Below are positions 10,024 to 17,674 of a DNA stretch of 54,341 nt, in pieces; positions within the stretch are counted from its first letter, which is position 1; each line of letters starts with the position of its first letter. The position numbers were made by a program, and so were the translations under genes. The notes under the pieces are model-generated. The model was not told where the DNA came from and made no database searches. It worked only from the letters and a program-made list of their open reading frames with translations. The DNA lies in assembly GCF_003003775.1 (NCBI RefSeq), contig NZ_PVWJ01000016.1:1-54341 (forward strand), read 5' to 3'. This DNA comes from Merismopedia glauca CCAP 1448/3. GTDB lineage: Bacteria > Cyanobacteriota > Cyanobacteriia > Cyanobacteriales > CCAP-1448.

Positions 10024-11475
10024 ATGATTGGACAAACACCAGGCGGATTTTTACAACAATTACTAGGAAGTGGTGCAGCAGGATTAGAAACGCCTCCCTT
10101 CGGGCTACCTAGCGATCGCGAAATCTTCATCGGTAGAGATCCTAGCTGTCAACTAGTCCTCGATATTAGCTACAGCAGTGTTTCTCGTCGTCATGCTAGC
10201 ATTCGTCCTTTGATGCCGCCTCCACCTGTAGGTATACCTGTCGCCTGGGAAATTTGCGATCTCAATAGTGCTAATGGTACTTTTGTCAACGGGCAGAAAC
10301 TAATGGGATGCCGTCAACTACAGCACAGCGATCGCATTGTATTTGGCAATAATGGTCCAGAATTTGCCTTTGAATATCAACAACCCAGTATTCCCACTCA
10401 ACCATACGCCACTCCCCAATATACTCCAACTGCTGCGGTTCCTCCTGTACCTCTGCCAATACCCATACCAATACCTTCTCCTAGCTCAAAACCACCAGAT
10501 GCTTTGAGCATGACTCAACTTTTCCCCATTCTCTCTACAGGTAGGGATCTCAAAAGTAAAGCATTTCTAGTTCCTGGCATCTTGATGGTGCTATTCGTAG
10601 TCGGAATGTTTGCTACTATCGGCAGACCAGTATTATTTAACCTACTATTAGCCTTAGCAATTGCTAGCGGTGCTTATTACTTTGTTTATCAACTATGCGG
10701 TAAGCTTAAACCCTGGTGGTGGTTGATTAGCGCCGCTCTGCTCACAGCTTTATTACTTATTCCCCCATTGGGAATTATATTTCCGATCTGGCCAGCCATT
10801 GGTTGGTTTTATCGCCATTTCCTACCTGGAGATGTTTTTGGTTTAGAGCAGGGAAACCCTAGCTTTTCTACCAACTTAGTGGCGAATATTTTTGGTAAAG
10901 ATAGCTATCCTACGGCTCTGATTACCCACTTTTTTGGAGCAGGTTTAGCGGAAGAACTATTTAAGGCAGTTCCTATATTTATCGCTGGTTTTATCGGTAG
11001 TTCATTCAGATCCCAGCGTTTGGGGGTTTGGGAACCCCTAGATGGGATACTAATTGGCACTGCATCAGCAGTCGGGTTTACTCTTTTAGAAACTTTAGGG
11101 CAATACGTACCCAATATCGTTAGTAATATTACCCCTAGAGCGGGAGAAGGAGCAGCACAATTAGTCGGATTACAATTGCTGATTCCCCGTATCCTCGGCT
11201 CAGTTGCTGGACACATGGCTTATAGCGGTTATTTTGGCTATTTTATAGGTTTAAGTGTCATCAGACCGACTAAGCGTTGGCAGATCCTAGCAATTGGTTA
11301 CCTCAGTGCGGCTGGTTTACACGCTTTATGGAACTCTAGCAGCACTTTAAATGAAATCGTTTCTATAGTTGTGGGTATCGTGTCTTATATGTTCTTAGCC
11401 GCAGCTATCCTGAAAGCAAGAGCTTTATCTCCCAACCGCGCTCAGAACTTCGCCACTCGCTTCATTGGCAAATAG
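10024..11475 (+). CDS. FHA domain - PrsW-type membrane protease fusion
   Basis: This 483-residue protein combines an N-terminal FHA domain (about 30-120: IGRDPSCQLVLD, SVSRRHASI, DLNSANGTFVNGQ), which binds phosphothreonine peptides, with a proline-rich linker (about 130-160) and a multi-pass membrane domain. The membrane part has the PrsW glutamyl-protease pattern: AEELFKAVP (the E-E-x-x-K motif at about 310-314), DGILIGTASAVGFTLLE and a conserved histidine in GHMAYSGYFGY. PrsW proteases act in regulated intramembrane proteolysis. The start is placed at ATG 10024 because the upstream in-frame stretch from 9916 is encoded by a repeat tract. The fusion implies protease recruitment or control by Ser/Thr phosphorylation; that is inference. 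Confidence 0.85.
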   Translation: MIGQTPGGFLQQLLGSGAAGLETPPFGLPSDREIFIGRDPSCQLVLDISYSSVSRRHASIRPLMPPPPVGIPVAWEICDLNSANGTFVNGQKLMGCRQLQHSDRIVFGNNGPEFAFEYQQPSIPTQPYATPQYTPTAAVPPVPLPIPIPIPSPSSKPPDALSMTQLFPILSTGRDLKSKAFLVPGILMVLFVVGMFATIGRPVLFNLLLALAIASGAYYFVYQLCGKLKPWWWLISAALLTALLLIPPLGIIFPIWPAIGWFYRHFLPGDVFGLEQGNPSFSTNLVANIFGKDSYPTALITHFFGAGLAEELFKAVPIFIAGFIGSSFRSQRLGVWEPLDGILIGTASAVGFTLLETLGQYVPNIVSNITPRAGEGAAQLVGLQLLIPRILGSVAGHMAYSGYFGYFIGLSVIRPTKRWQILAIGYLSAAGLHALWNSSSTLNEIVSIVVGIVSYMFLAAAILKARALSPNRAQNFATRFIGK

Positions 11476-11825
11476 GATTGCACCCTTCTGAATTCTGCTA
11501 TCTTGTCAAGTCTGGTTTTTAGGGTAGAAAAATACGGTTTCTGACTCGACCCCAAAATTTTAATTATTTTTTAAGATCGTTATTTTTTGATATTCATCAG
11601 TAGGTAAGACTTCCTAGATATACTTTACAGAGGGTTTTATATCGATCCCCAGGTAGTTAGTACAGATCCCCAGCGAGTAGCCGATTAGTATAAATGCTGA
11701 CATAATTAAAAGTGAGCTTATTATTTAATAGTCTCAATGAAATTAAAAAAATTCCCAATCAGTTTGAATTTTTATTTATTCACTTTCGGTTTTAATTAGC
11801 AGCGCGGAAAATAGAGGATAAGGTT
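11476..11825. other. 350-base gap before the zinc-ribbon gene
   Basis: There is no ORF of credible length. The sequence is AT-rich near 11550-11600 and contains two nearby copies of GATCCCCAG (about 11645 and 11670) about 24 bases apart, which could be a direct-repeat operator or chance. The promoter of the small zinc-ribbon gene probably lies here. Confidence 0.4.
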
Positions 11826-12005
11826 ATGCATAGGAAACAAACTGTTCACTGTCCAAATTGTGGTAGTCAAGCAGAGAGATATCATCTGGAAAACCTGCGG
11901 CTAACTCGGACTCAGTGCCAGATTTGCGACTATTTAATGATTACTTGCTCTCAAACTGGAAAGGTAATCGAAGCCTATGCGCCAGGTATTTATGCTCATA
12001 GATAA
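11826..12005 (+). CDS. Small zinc-ribbon protein, conserved in cyanobacteria
   Basis: A 59-residue ORF reads MHRKQTVHCPNCG at its start. It has two Cys-x-x-Cys knuckles (CPNC at 9-12 and CQIC at 31-34), a DYLMITCSQTGKVIEAYAPG segment and the end IYAHR, then TAA. The four cysteines fit a single zinc ribbon. From memory, very similar small proteins occur widely in cyanobacteria and are sometimes wrongly labelled as PriA fragments, because PriA also has zinc knuckles. It has no helicase domain and is far too short for PriA. A terminator-like hairpin follows (12069-12101). Its role is unknown; nucleic-acid or protein binding is plausible. Confidence 0.85.
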   Translation: MHRKQTVHCPNCGSQAERYHLENLRLTRTQCQICDYLMITCSQTGKVIEAYAPGIYAHR

Positions 12006-12068
12006 TGATCTAACTCACCAGATTTAGTTCTAGGTTGGGCAGAGAATTACTCATAAAATATCTAAGAC

Positions 12069-12101
12069 AAAAACCTTCCTCAAACTTTTGGGGGAGGTTT
12101 T
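12069..12101 (+). terminator. Hairpin after zinc-ribbon gene
   Basis: AAAACCTTCC pairs with GGAGGTTTT (one bulged base) around a loop of about 13 bases, with a T-rich 3' arm. It lies 64 bases after the zinc-ribbon stop and is likely its terminator. Confidence 0.6.
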
Positions 12102-12257
12102 CAGTTGCTAATCGAAAAAATCCGTATTTTGAGCGATCGCAATTGTATCTTTAATCTATACCATAGTGCCTAAACCAAGAGTAATCATCACTTGTCAAAG
12201 TAATTGTCCTCAACCCATGAAGTTATTCCTAAATTATTGCTTCTCAAGGAGATATCA

Positions 12258-14267
12258 ATGTCGATTCAATCGGGATTAGAAGCTTTAAGACAAAAACGTT
12301 ATCAAGAAGCTGTACAACTACTAGAGGCTTTCTGTGCCAATAGTAGTCATCATAGTTCCTCAGAATATTTACAAGCCCAAATGGCTTTAGTGCAAGCCTA
12401 TTATGGATTGGGAGATCCTCAAAGGGCTGTAACTTTATGTGAGTCGCTACTCCATAGTGATATTCCTCAAGTATCTAGTTGGGCACAAGCCACCTTACAA
12501 TCGATTAATCCGACCGAAATATCTGTGCATCGCCCTCAGCCTCAATCTTTGGTTAAAACTGCCAGTCGCGCTGCTTATGGGGGAGTCAAGCTATCGATGG
12601 CAGGAATAGGAGGTAATTTAACCATTGCTTCTGTCGTTACCATTGCCTTACTGTTTGGCATGGTATTTTCCCTATTTTTGGGAATTATTCTGATTCAGAA
12701 TAGCGATAATCCGACAATTGGTTTGGCGATCGCCATAGTTCTAACATTAGCATTCAATGCCATTGTCTTTTTCCTCTCCCCGTGGTTGATGGATTTAACC
12801 CAAAACTGGCTGTACGGTACTCGCTGGGTATCAATAGCCGATATTGCTAGTCGCAGCCCAGAAACAGCTAAGGTAATCGAGCAAGTCTGTCAACAAAAGC
12901 GGATTAAACAGCCACGGTTAGGCTTAATTCAAGATTTAAACCCTACAGCCTTTACTTACGGTTCCTTACCTAATACAGCCCGTTTAGTAGTCAGTGAAGG
13001 TCTATTTACCTACCTTGATGATGATGAAATTGCCACAGTTTACGCCCATGAATTAGGACATATCGTCCATTGGGATTTTGCTGTGATGACGGTAGCATCA
13101 ACTTTGGTACAGATATGCTATTTAATTTATACTTTTGCCCAACGCTTGGGTAGAGGTGGCGGTGATAATAAACTCAAAGATGCAATCCAGTTTACCGGAC
13201 TAGTTGCTTATGTGTTTTACCTAATTGGCACCTATTTAGTGCTATATCTGTCTCGAACGCGGGAATACTTCGCCGATCGCTTTGCTGCCGAAACTACTGG
13301 CAATCCTAATGCTTTATCTAGGGCTTTGGTCAAAATCGCTTACGGGATTGTGGAAGAAGGAAAACGCGCCCAAGAACCAAGTCGTCTCATTGAAGGAACT
13401 CGCGCCCTAGGAATTTACGATCATAAAGCTGCGGCTACCACTGGAACAGCTTATCGCATTGCTAGTGATACCCAAAAAGTGGGACGGGTATTTTTATGGG
13501 ATATGTTCAATCCTTGGGGTTGGTGGATGGAACTTAATTCTACTCACCCACTAACAGGAAAACGAGTTCGCGCCTTGAGTACCTACGCCGAACAATTGGG
13601 TTTAGAAACCGAATTTGATATGGCGCAGGTAGTGCGTGAAGGAAAGACTTTGAGCAAACGTTTGCTATACGGCAACTTTTTTCTAGATATATTGCTGTAT
13701 TCTGCGGAAATAGTCGGTATTATTGCTGGATTGATTATTGGCAGTTTGTTATTCCAAGGTAGTGGAGGAGTCAAATTCGCTCTGATTTTTGCTTGTCCTC
13801 TAGTGGGTTTCGGGATAGGAACATTGCTCAAAACTTTGGTTATGTTTCCTAAATACCAAAATGCCCCAACTCGCGATGTCTTAACCCTAATGTCCGATCC
13901 TTACGCTAGTCCTTTGCGGGGACAACCCGCCAGATTACAAGGAGAATTGATTGGTAGAGGGGATGCGGGTTACGTTTTTGGTTCAGATCTGAAATTACAA
14001 GATCCCACTGGGTTAATGTATCTACATTATTCCTCTCGGTTTGGCCCTTTAGGTAACTTCCTGTTTGGGATGAAGCGAGTCCAAAGCTTAATCGGGATGC
14101 AAGTAGATACGGTAGGTTGGTTCCGGCGCGGAATTGCTCCTTATGTGGATTTAATTCAACTCGTGAGTCAAACTGGGACAGTGGTGAATAGCTATCATCG
14201 CTTTTGGGCATTAATTGTGGGTGGAGGGGCGATCGCTTTGGGCATTGTCTGCGCTATAGCTCTGTGA
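12258..14267 (+). CDS. M48-family membrane zinc metalloprotease
   Basis: This membrane-anchored zinc endopeptidase is related to HtpX and Ste24. The start at ATG 12258 is supported by AAGGAG about 6 bases upstream; a TTG 54 bases earlier is less likely. The 669-residue protein has a TPR-like N-terminal segment (about 1-85), two membrane helices (about 125-185), the catalytic domain with HELGH (264-268) and the third zinc ligand in EYFADRFAAE (Glu336), two further helices between them, and another helix pair after about 470. The roughly 100-residue C-terminal part has a compact beta-rich look and a final membrane helix. Likely role: quality control of membrane proteins. The TPR-M48 layout is recognisable in cyanobacteria. 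Confidence 0.9.
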   Translation: MSIQSGLEALRQKRYQEAVQLLEAFCANSSHHSSSEYLQAQMALVQAYYGLGDPQRAVTLCESLLHSDIPQVSSWAQATLQSINPTEISVHRPQPQSLVKTASRAAYGGVKLSMAGIGGNLTIASVVTIALLFGMVFSLFLGIILIQNSDNPTIGLAIAIVLTLAFNAIVFFLSPWLMDLTQNWLYGTRWVSIADIASRSPETAKVIEQVCQQKRIKQPRLGLIQDLNPTAFTYGSLPNTARLVVSEGLFTYLDDDEIATVYAHELGHIVHWDFAVMTVASTLVQICYLIYTFAQRLGRGGGDNKLKDAIQFTGLVAYVFYLIGTYLVLYLSRTREYFADRFAAETTGNPNALSRALVKIAYGIVEEGKRAQEPSRLIEGTRALGIYDHKAAATTGTAYRIASDTQKVGRVFLWDMFNPWGWWMELNSTHPLTGKRVRALSTYAEQLGLETEFDMAQVVREGKTLSKRLLYGNFFLDILLYSAEIVGIIAGLIIGSLLFQGSGGVKFALIFACPLVGFGIGTLLKTLVMFPKYQNAPTRDVLTLMSDPYASPLRGQPARLQGELIGRGDAGYVFGSDLKLQDPTGLMYLHYSSRFGPLGNFLFGMKRVQSLIGMQVDTVGWFRRGIAPYVDLIQLVSQTGTVVNSYHRFWALIVGGGAIALGIVCAIAL

Positions 14268-14289
14268 AAATCTATCGGTTTGACACCTT

Positions 14290-14314
14290 GCCGTCCCGTG
14301 AGGGCGGCTTTTTT
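14290..14314 (+). terminator. Rho-independent terminator after M48 gene
   Basis: GCCGTCCC pairs with GGGCGGC (one bulged T) across a GTGA loop, directly followed by six Ts. It lies 23 bases after the M48 protease stop codon. Confidence 0.85.
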
Positions 14315-14356
14315 CGTTCTTATAGACAATTATATAAAAGAGGTGATTCCCGCAAA

Positions 14357-14384
14357 TTTGGGGTTGAACTTGCCCCATTTTTTG
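14357..14384 (+). terminator. Second T-tailed hairpin upstream of recA
   Basis: TGGGG pairs with CCCCA with a loop of about nine bases, followed by a run of Ts. It may be a back-up terminator or an attenuator in the recA leader. The stem is short. A 39-residue ORF just after it (14387-14506) has no features I recognise and is not called. Confidence 0.4.
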
Positions 14385-14576
14385 CTATGATGATACATAT
14401 GTACCAAAAAATACATGGTGTAAAGTTAAGGATCTTTCAAAGAAATCCCGATCGAAAAGTATTTACACTGGAAATAGCCGAAAAATCTTCTGAAGTTGGG
14501 AATTAACCCATCTAGCCAATCCTAGGTTATAACTTAACTCAAAGCTAACTAAACATAATTCATTGTTGAGGCATTA

Positions 14577-15650
14577 ATGGCAACAATCACCGATAATCCT
14601 GAAAAGCAAAAAGCCTTAGACTTAGTTTTAAACCAGATCGAGCGCAACTTTGGCAAAGGAGCCATTATGCGCTTGGGAGATGCCACCCGGATGAGGGTGG
14701 AAACTATTCCCAGTGGTGCGATGACTTTAGATCTGGCATTGGGTGGTGGTTTACCAAAAGGCAGAGTTATTGAAATTTATGGTCCAGAAAGCTCTGGAAA
14801 AACCACATTAGCTCTACACGCGATCGCAGAAGTACAAAGATCTGGTGGTGTCGCCGCCTTTGTCGATGCCGAACACGCCCTCGATCCAGCCTATGCTGGA
14901 GCTTTAGGGGTTGATATTGCCAATCTCTTAGTCTCTCAGCCAGATACAGGCGAATCAGGTTTAGAAATCGTCGATCAACTAGTGCGATCTGCCGCAGTTG
15001 ATATTGTAGTGATTGACTCTGTAGCTGCTCTCGTTCCCCGTGCTGAAATTGAAGGGGAAATGGGAGATGTTCATGTCGGTTTGCAAGCTCGATTAATGAG
15101 CCAAGCTTTGCGGAAAATCGCCGGAAACATTGGTCGATCTGGCTGCACTGTCATTTTCCTCAATCAATTGCGCCAAAAAATCGGGATTTCTTATGGTAAT
15201 CCAGAAACCACTACTGGCGGAAATGCCTTAAAATTCTATGCCTCAGTTCGTTTAGATATCCGTCGGATTCAAACGCTTAAAAAAGCGAATGAGGGAGAAT
15301 ACGGCAATCGGGTGAAAGTTAAAGTCGCCAAGAATAAAGTTGCTCCTCCCTTCCGCATCGCTGAATTTGACATCATCTTTGGTAAAGGTATCTCTACCAT
15401 TGGCTGCTTAGTAGATATTGCCGAAGAAACAGGAGTAATTACCCGTCGCGGTGCTTGGTACAGTTATGAGGGCGACAATATTGCTCAAGGAAGAGATAAT
15501 ACTTTGAAATATTTGGAAGAAAAGCCAGAAATGGCGGCTAAAGTCCAGCAGCAGGTTCGGGAAAAACTCGATAAAGGCGCAGTAGTCTCGGCTAACTCGG
15601 TTAGTCAAATTGAAGAAACTGGAGACGAAGTAGAAGAAGAAGAGATTTAA
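14577..15650 (+). CDS. recA: Recombinase RecA
   Basis: RecA is the cytosolic DNA strand-exchange ATPase central to homologous recombination and repair. The 357-residue protein is of normal length. Walker A is GPESSGKT (69-76), the sequence around Walker B reads [20 protein letters not shown], and the region of loop L2 is [20 protein letters not shown]. The C-terminus is acidic ([12 protein letters not shown]), as in many RecA proteins. No intein or frameshift is present. An efficient terminator follows within 7 bases. I do not see a clear LexA-type box in the leader, so DNA-damage regulation cannot be asserted. Confidence 0.98.
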   Translation: MATITDNPEKQKALDLVLNQIERNFGKGAIMRLGDATRMRVETIPSGAMTLDLALGGGLPKGRVIEIYGPESSGKTTLALHAIAEVQRSGGVAAFVDAEHALDPAYAGALGVDIANLLVSQPDTGESGLEIVDQLVRSAAVDIVVIDSVAALVPRAEIEGEMGDVHVGLQARLMSQALRKIAGNIGRSGCTVIFLNQLRQKIGISYGNPETTTGGNALKFYASVRLDIRRIQTLKKANEGEYGNRVKVKVAKNKVAPPFRIAEFDIIFGKGISTIGCLVDIAEETGVITRRGAWYSYEGDNIAQGRDNTLKYLEEKPEMAAKVQQQVREKLDKGAVVSANSVSQIEETGDEVEEEEI

Positions 15651-15656
15651 TTAACA

Positions 15657-15684
15657 AAGAGAAGGGCAAAATAGTCCTTCTCTT
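15657..15684 (+). terminator. recA terminator
   Basis: AAGAGAAGG and CCTTCTCTT form a perfect 9-bp stem with a 10-base loop, followed by a T-rich stretch, starting 7 bases after the recA stop. Confidence 0.9.
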
Positions 15685-15734
15685 GGTCTTTTCCCAATTC
15701 GATCGCTATTTGTAAATAAGTCTGAAAATACTGG

Positions 15735-15842
15735 TATAGCAGTCGAAGTATAGGTTAGGACATGATTTAAAGCCGCGATCTTGACTAATTAAGTCTTTCC
15801 CTTTTGCCCTCTGCCTCCTGCCTCCTGCCTTTTGCTATATTT
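15735..15842. repeat. Dispersed intergenic repeat, copy 1 (CTCCTGC heptamers)
   Basis: This stretch shares an ordered set of blocks with 51109-51208: a TATAGCAGT start, GACATGA-TTAAA, the block TTGACTAATTAAGTCTTTCC, then tandem CTCCTGC heptamers, and an end at GCTATATT. It lies in the 367-base gap between recA and the FtsL-like gene, which holds no ORF I can support. Confidence 0.75.
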
Positions 15843-16017
15843 TCTAACTCTGTGTCTTTGTAGTTCACGGAATTTCGCCAATCACATAGAAAGGCGATCT
15901 AATATCTGGCAACACTAATTATCTACGAGAACCATAGGTTTAAAAGCCAGCTAAGGCACGACGAAGCCCAGAAGCCTGCAATTGTTCCTCTTCACTCCTT
16001 GGAAGCTCCCAGGTCTA

Positions 16018-16425
16018 CTAATGATGAGATACAGGTTCTTCAGGTGCAGGATTGCTTTCGATTAAAATAACTTGTGGCTGTTGAGGTGAAACTCTCTGGC
16101 TTTGCTCTTGCATACTCCTTTGAGACTGCTGCGGATCGAAATAGCGAGTAAAATTACCCTTCAAATTATGCAACCTGGTTTGGGTGCGGTTGACTTCACC
16201 CTTAACCTCTTGCAATTTCGCTTGTTGAGAGTAGTAAAACGGTAATAATTGCATTAAACCCACCCCAGCCGCTAGACACAGCAAGCAATTGACGAGTAAC
16301 TTGGCACTCGTTTCTGCGGCGATTACCCGATAAAGCCGATGGTGGGAAATTGCTGCTTTATTAACAGGTAAGCGCTTGGGGGCAGTCGAGGGCAACCGAG
16401 AAGGAGAAGATTGAATAGCGTTCAT
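16018..16425 (-). CDS. FtsL/DivIC-like small bitopic membrane protein, unknown
   Basis: This is a 135-residue protein with a basic, Ser/Pro-rich N-terminal tail (about 1-45), one membrane helix (about 48-68, LLVNCLLCLAAGVGLMQLLP), then a charged coiled-coil-like stretch (AKLQEVKGEVNRTQTRLHNL) and a glutamine- and proline-rich tail. This topology, short cytoplasmic end plus one helix plus external coiled coil, matches small divisome proteins such as FtsL, DivIC or cyanobacterial equivalents, but I see no defining motif. The start is placed at ATG 16425 (MNAIQSS); an ATG six codons upstream is possible. It lies downstream of psaM on the same strand. The function is unknown. Confidence 0.7.
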   Translation of the reverse strand: MNAIQSSPSRLPSTAPKRLPVNKAAISHHRLYRVIAAETSAKLLVNCLLCLAAGVGLMQLLPFYYSQQAKLQEVKGEVNRTQTRLHNLKGNFTRYFDPQQSQRSMQEQSQRVSPQQPQVILIESNPAPEEPVSHH

Positions 16426-16556
16426 GTTGCTAGGATAGCGCAATCACCAAAAACTAGGTCATGAGTTGGAGAGAAAAGATTAGACTAGTTGTGGAGCCAA
16501 AAAGCTAGCTCCCAACTACTTGATTTAGGTAGTTTGGTTAGCTAGCAACCCCTTGG

Positions 16557-16585
16557 TAGTTGGCTGACACAAAGTCAACCAACTA
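16557..16585 (-). terminator. Hairpin downstream of psaM
   Basis: TAGTTGGCTGAC pairs with GTCAACCAACTA (12 positions, one mismatch) around a 5-base loop, starting 7 bases beyond the psaM stop on the minus strand. There is no long T run, so it may stabilise the psaM 3' end rather than terminate fully. Confidence 0.6.
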
Positions 16586-16592
16586 GGAGAAT

Positions 16593-16685
16593 TTATTTAT
16601 ATAGTTCCATTCCTAGGCGTAGAGCCAAAATCGCCGGAAATAACGCAATTACCAAAGCGATATATATTTGAGTATTTGATAACAT
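16593..16685 (-). CDS. psaM: Photosystem I subunit XII PsaM
   Basis: A 30-residue ORF encodes MLSNTQIYIALVIALFPAI followed by LALRLGMELYK. The pattern S-x-T-Q-I at the start, one hydrophobic helix, and the end R-L-x-x-E-L-Y-K are those of PsaM, a single-helix subunit of photosystem I near the trimer contact. Length matches the family (about 30-31). It lies between an FtsL-like gene and terC, is too short for most ORF callers, and has a hairpin just downstream. Identification is by memory of PsaM sequences but the match is close along the entire peptide. Confidence 0.92.
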   Translation of the reverse strand: MLSNTQIYIALVIALFPAILALRLGMELYK

Positions 16686-16803
16686 TGCTGTTTGGACTCC
16701 AGAAATGTAAGGTTTACATTTCAACAATTTCCAGTAAATTGGTTCCGAGCGGACTATCTTGTAACAAGATGCAACAAAACTTTCTCTTGAATAAATCCCG
16801 TTA

Positions 16804-17565
16804 ATGCTAGATCAAATTCTCGACTCGCCATTTCACGCGGCGTTGGAAGCACCAGTAGTTCTTTCCATCTTAATTGCCTTAGAGGCAGTTTTATCAGCCG
16901 ATAATGCGATCGCACTGGCAGCGATCGCCCAAGGATTAGAAGATAGTCGCAAACAAGGACAAGCTTTAAACTTGGGATTAGCGGTTGCTTATGTATTGAG
17001 AATGACTTTGATTCTCACAGCTAGTTGGGTAGTCAAATACTGGCAATTTGAAGTTTTGGGTGCTGCCTATTTATTGTGGTTGGTGTGGCAGTATTTTACT
17101 TCTGATGAGGGAGACACAGCCCATCATCATGGACCTAGATTTACTTCCTTATGGCAAGTAATTCCCGTAATTGCGGTGACTGATATGGCTTTTTCCCTAG
17201 ATAGTGTCACTGCGGCGATCGCCGTTTCTCAAGACATTAGGTTAGTTTTGATTGGCGGAACGATTGGGATTATTACCTTAAGGTTTATGGCACAACTATT
17301 TATTCGTTGGCTAGATGAGTATGAGCGTCTAGAAGATGCCGCTTATGTAACAGTGGGTATAGTAGGGATCAGACTATTAGTTAGAGCTATTAAACCAGAA
17401 CTAGTACCACCAGAATGGTTGATGGCTATAGCGATCGCTAGTATCTTCGCTTGGGGATTTTCTCGCCGTCAAGCCAGCCAAAATTTTGCTAATGATGATT
17501 CTAGCCATCCAGCTACCCATCTACCAGAAGAGAGCGAAAAGGATGATTGTCCAGCTAGTCCTTAA
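16804..17565 (+). CDS. TerC-family integral membrane protein
   Basis: This 253-residue membrane protein has about seven helices. The two TerC signature acidic motifs inside helices are present: EAVLSADNA (about 27-35) and TDMAFSLDSV (about 126-135). These are thought to bind a divalent cation. TerC/Alx relatives are linked to manganese export or metal loading of exported proteins; in plants a TerC protein is needed for thylakoid biogenesis. The C-terminal tail after about 225 is hydrophilic and acidic. It diverges from psaM, with the psaM start 118 bases away. The specific metal is not known from sequence. Confidence 0.9.
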   Translation: MLDQILDSPFHAALEAPVVLSILIALEAVLSADNAIALAAIAQGLEDSRKQGQALNLGLAVAYVLRMTLILTASWVVKYWQFEVLGAAYLLWLVWQYFTSDEGDTAHHHGPRFTSLWQVIPVIAVTDMAFSLDSVTAAIAVSQDIRLVLIGGTIGIITLRFMAQLFIRWLDEYERLEDAAYVTVGIVGIRLLVRAIKPELVPPEWLMAIAIASIFAWGFSRRQASQNFANDDSSHPATHLPEESEKDDCPASP

Positions 17566-17674
17566 GTTACCAATTAGCTATTAAATCTGAGTTTTTCTCT
17601 AGCCTCTAGCCTTTGATTTGTATCATCATAGAGTCAGGAGTTAATTTGCTAAGAGGATATTGAAAAAGCTGGCT

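Noticed and set aside
14204-14506. 100-codon ORF overlapping the end of the M48 gene and the gap before recA
   Set aside because: It runs through a strong terminator hairpin with a T run and has no coherent protein character; it is a shadow frame.
14577-15650. Possible intein or intron in recA
   Set aside because: The coding sequence is of normal length and uninterrupted.
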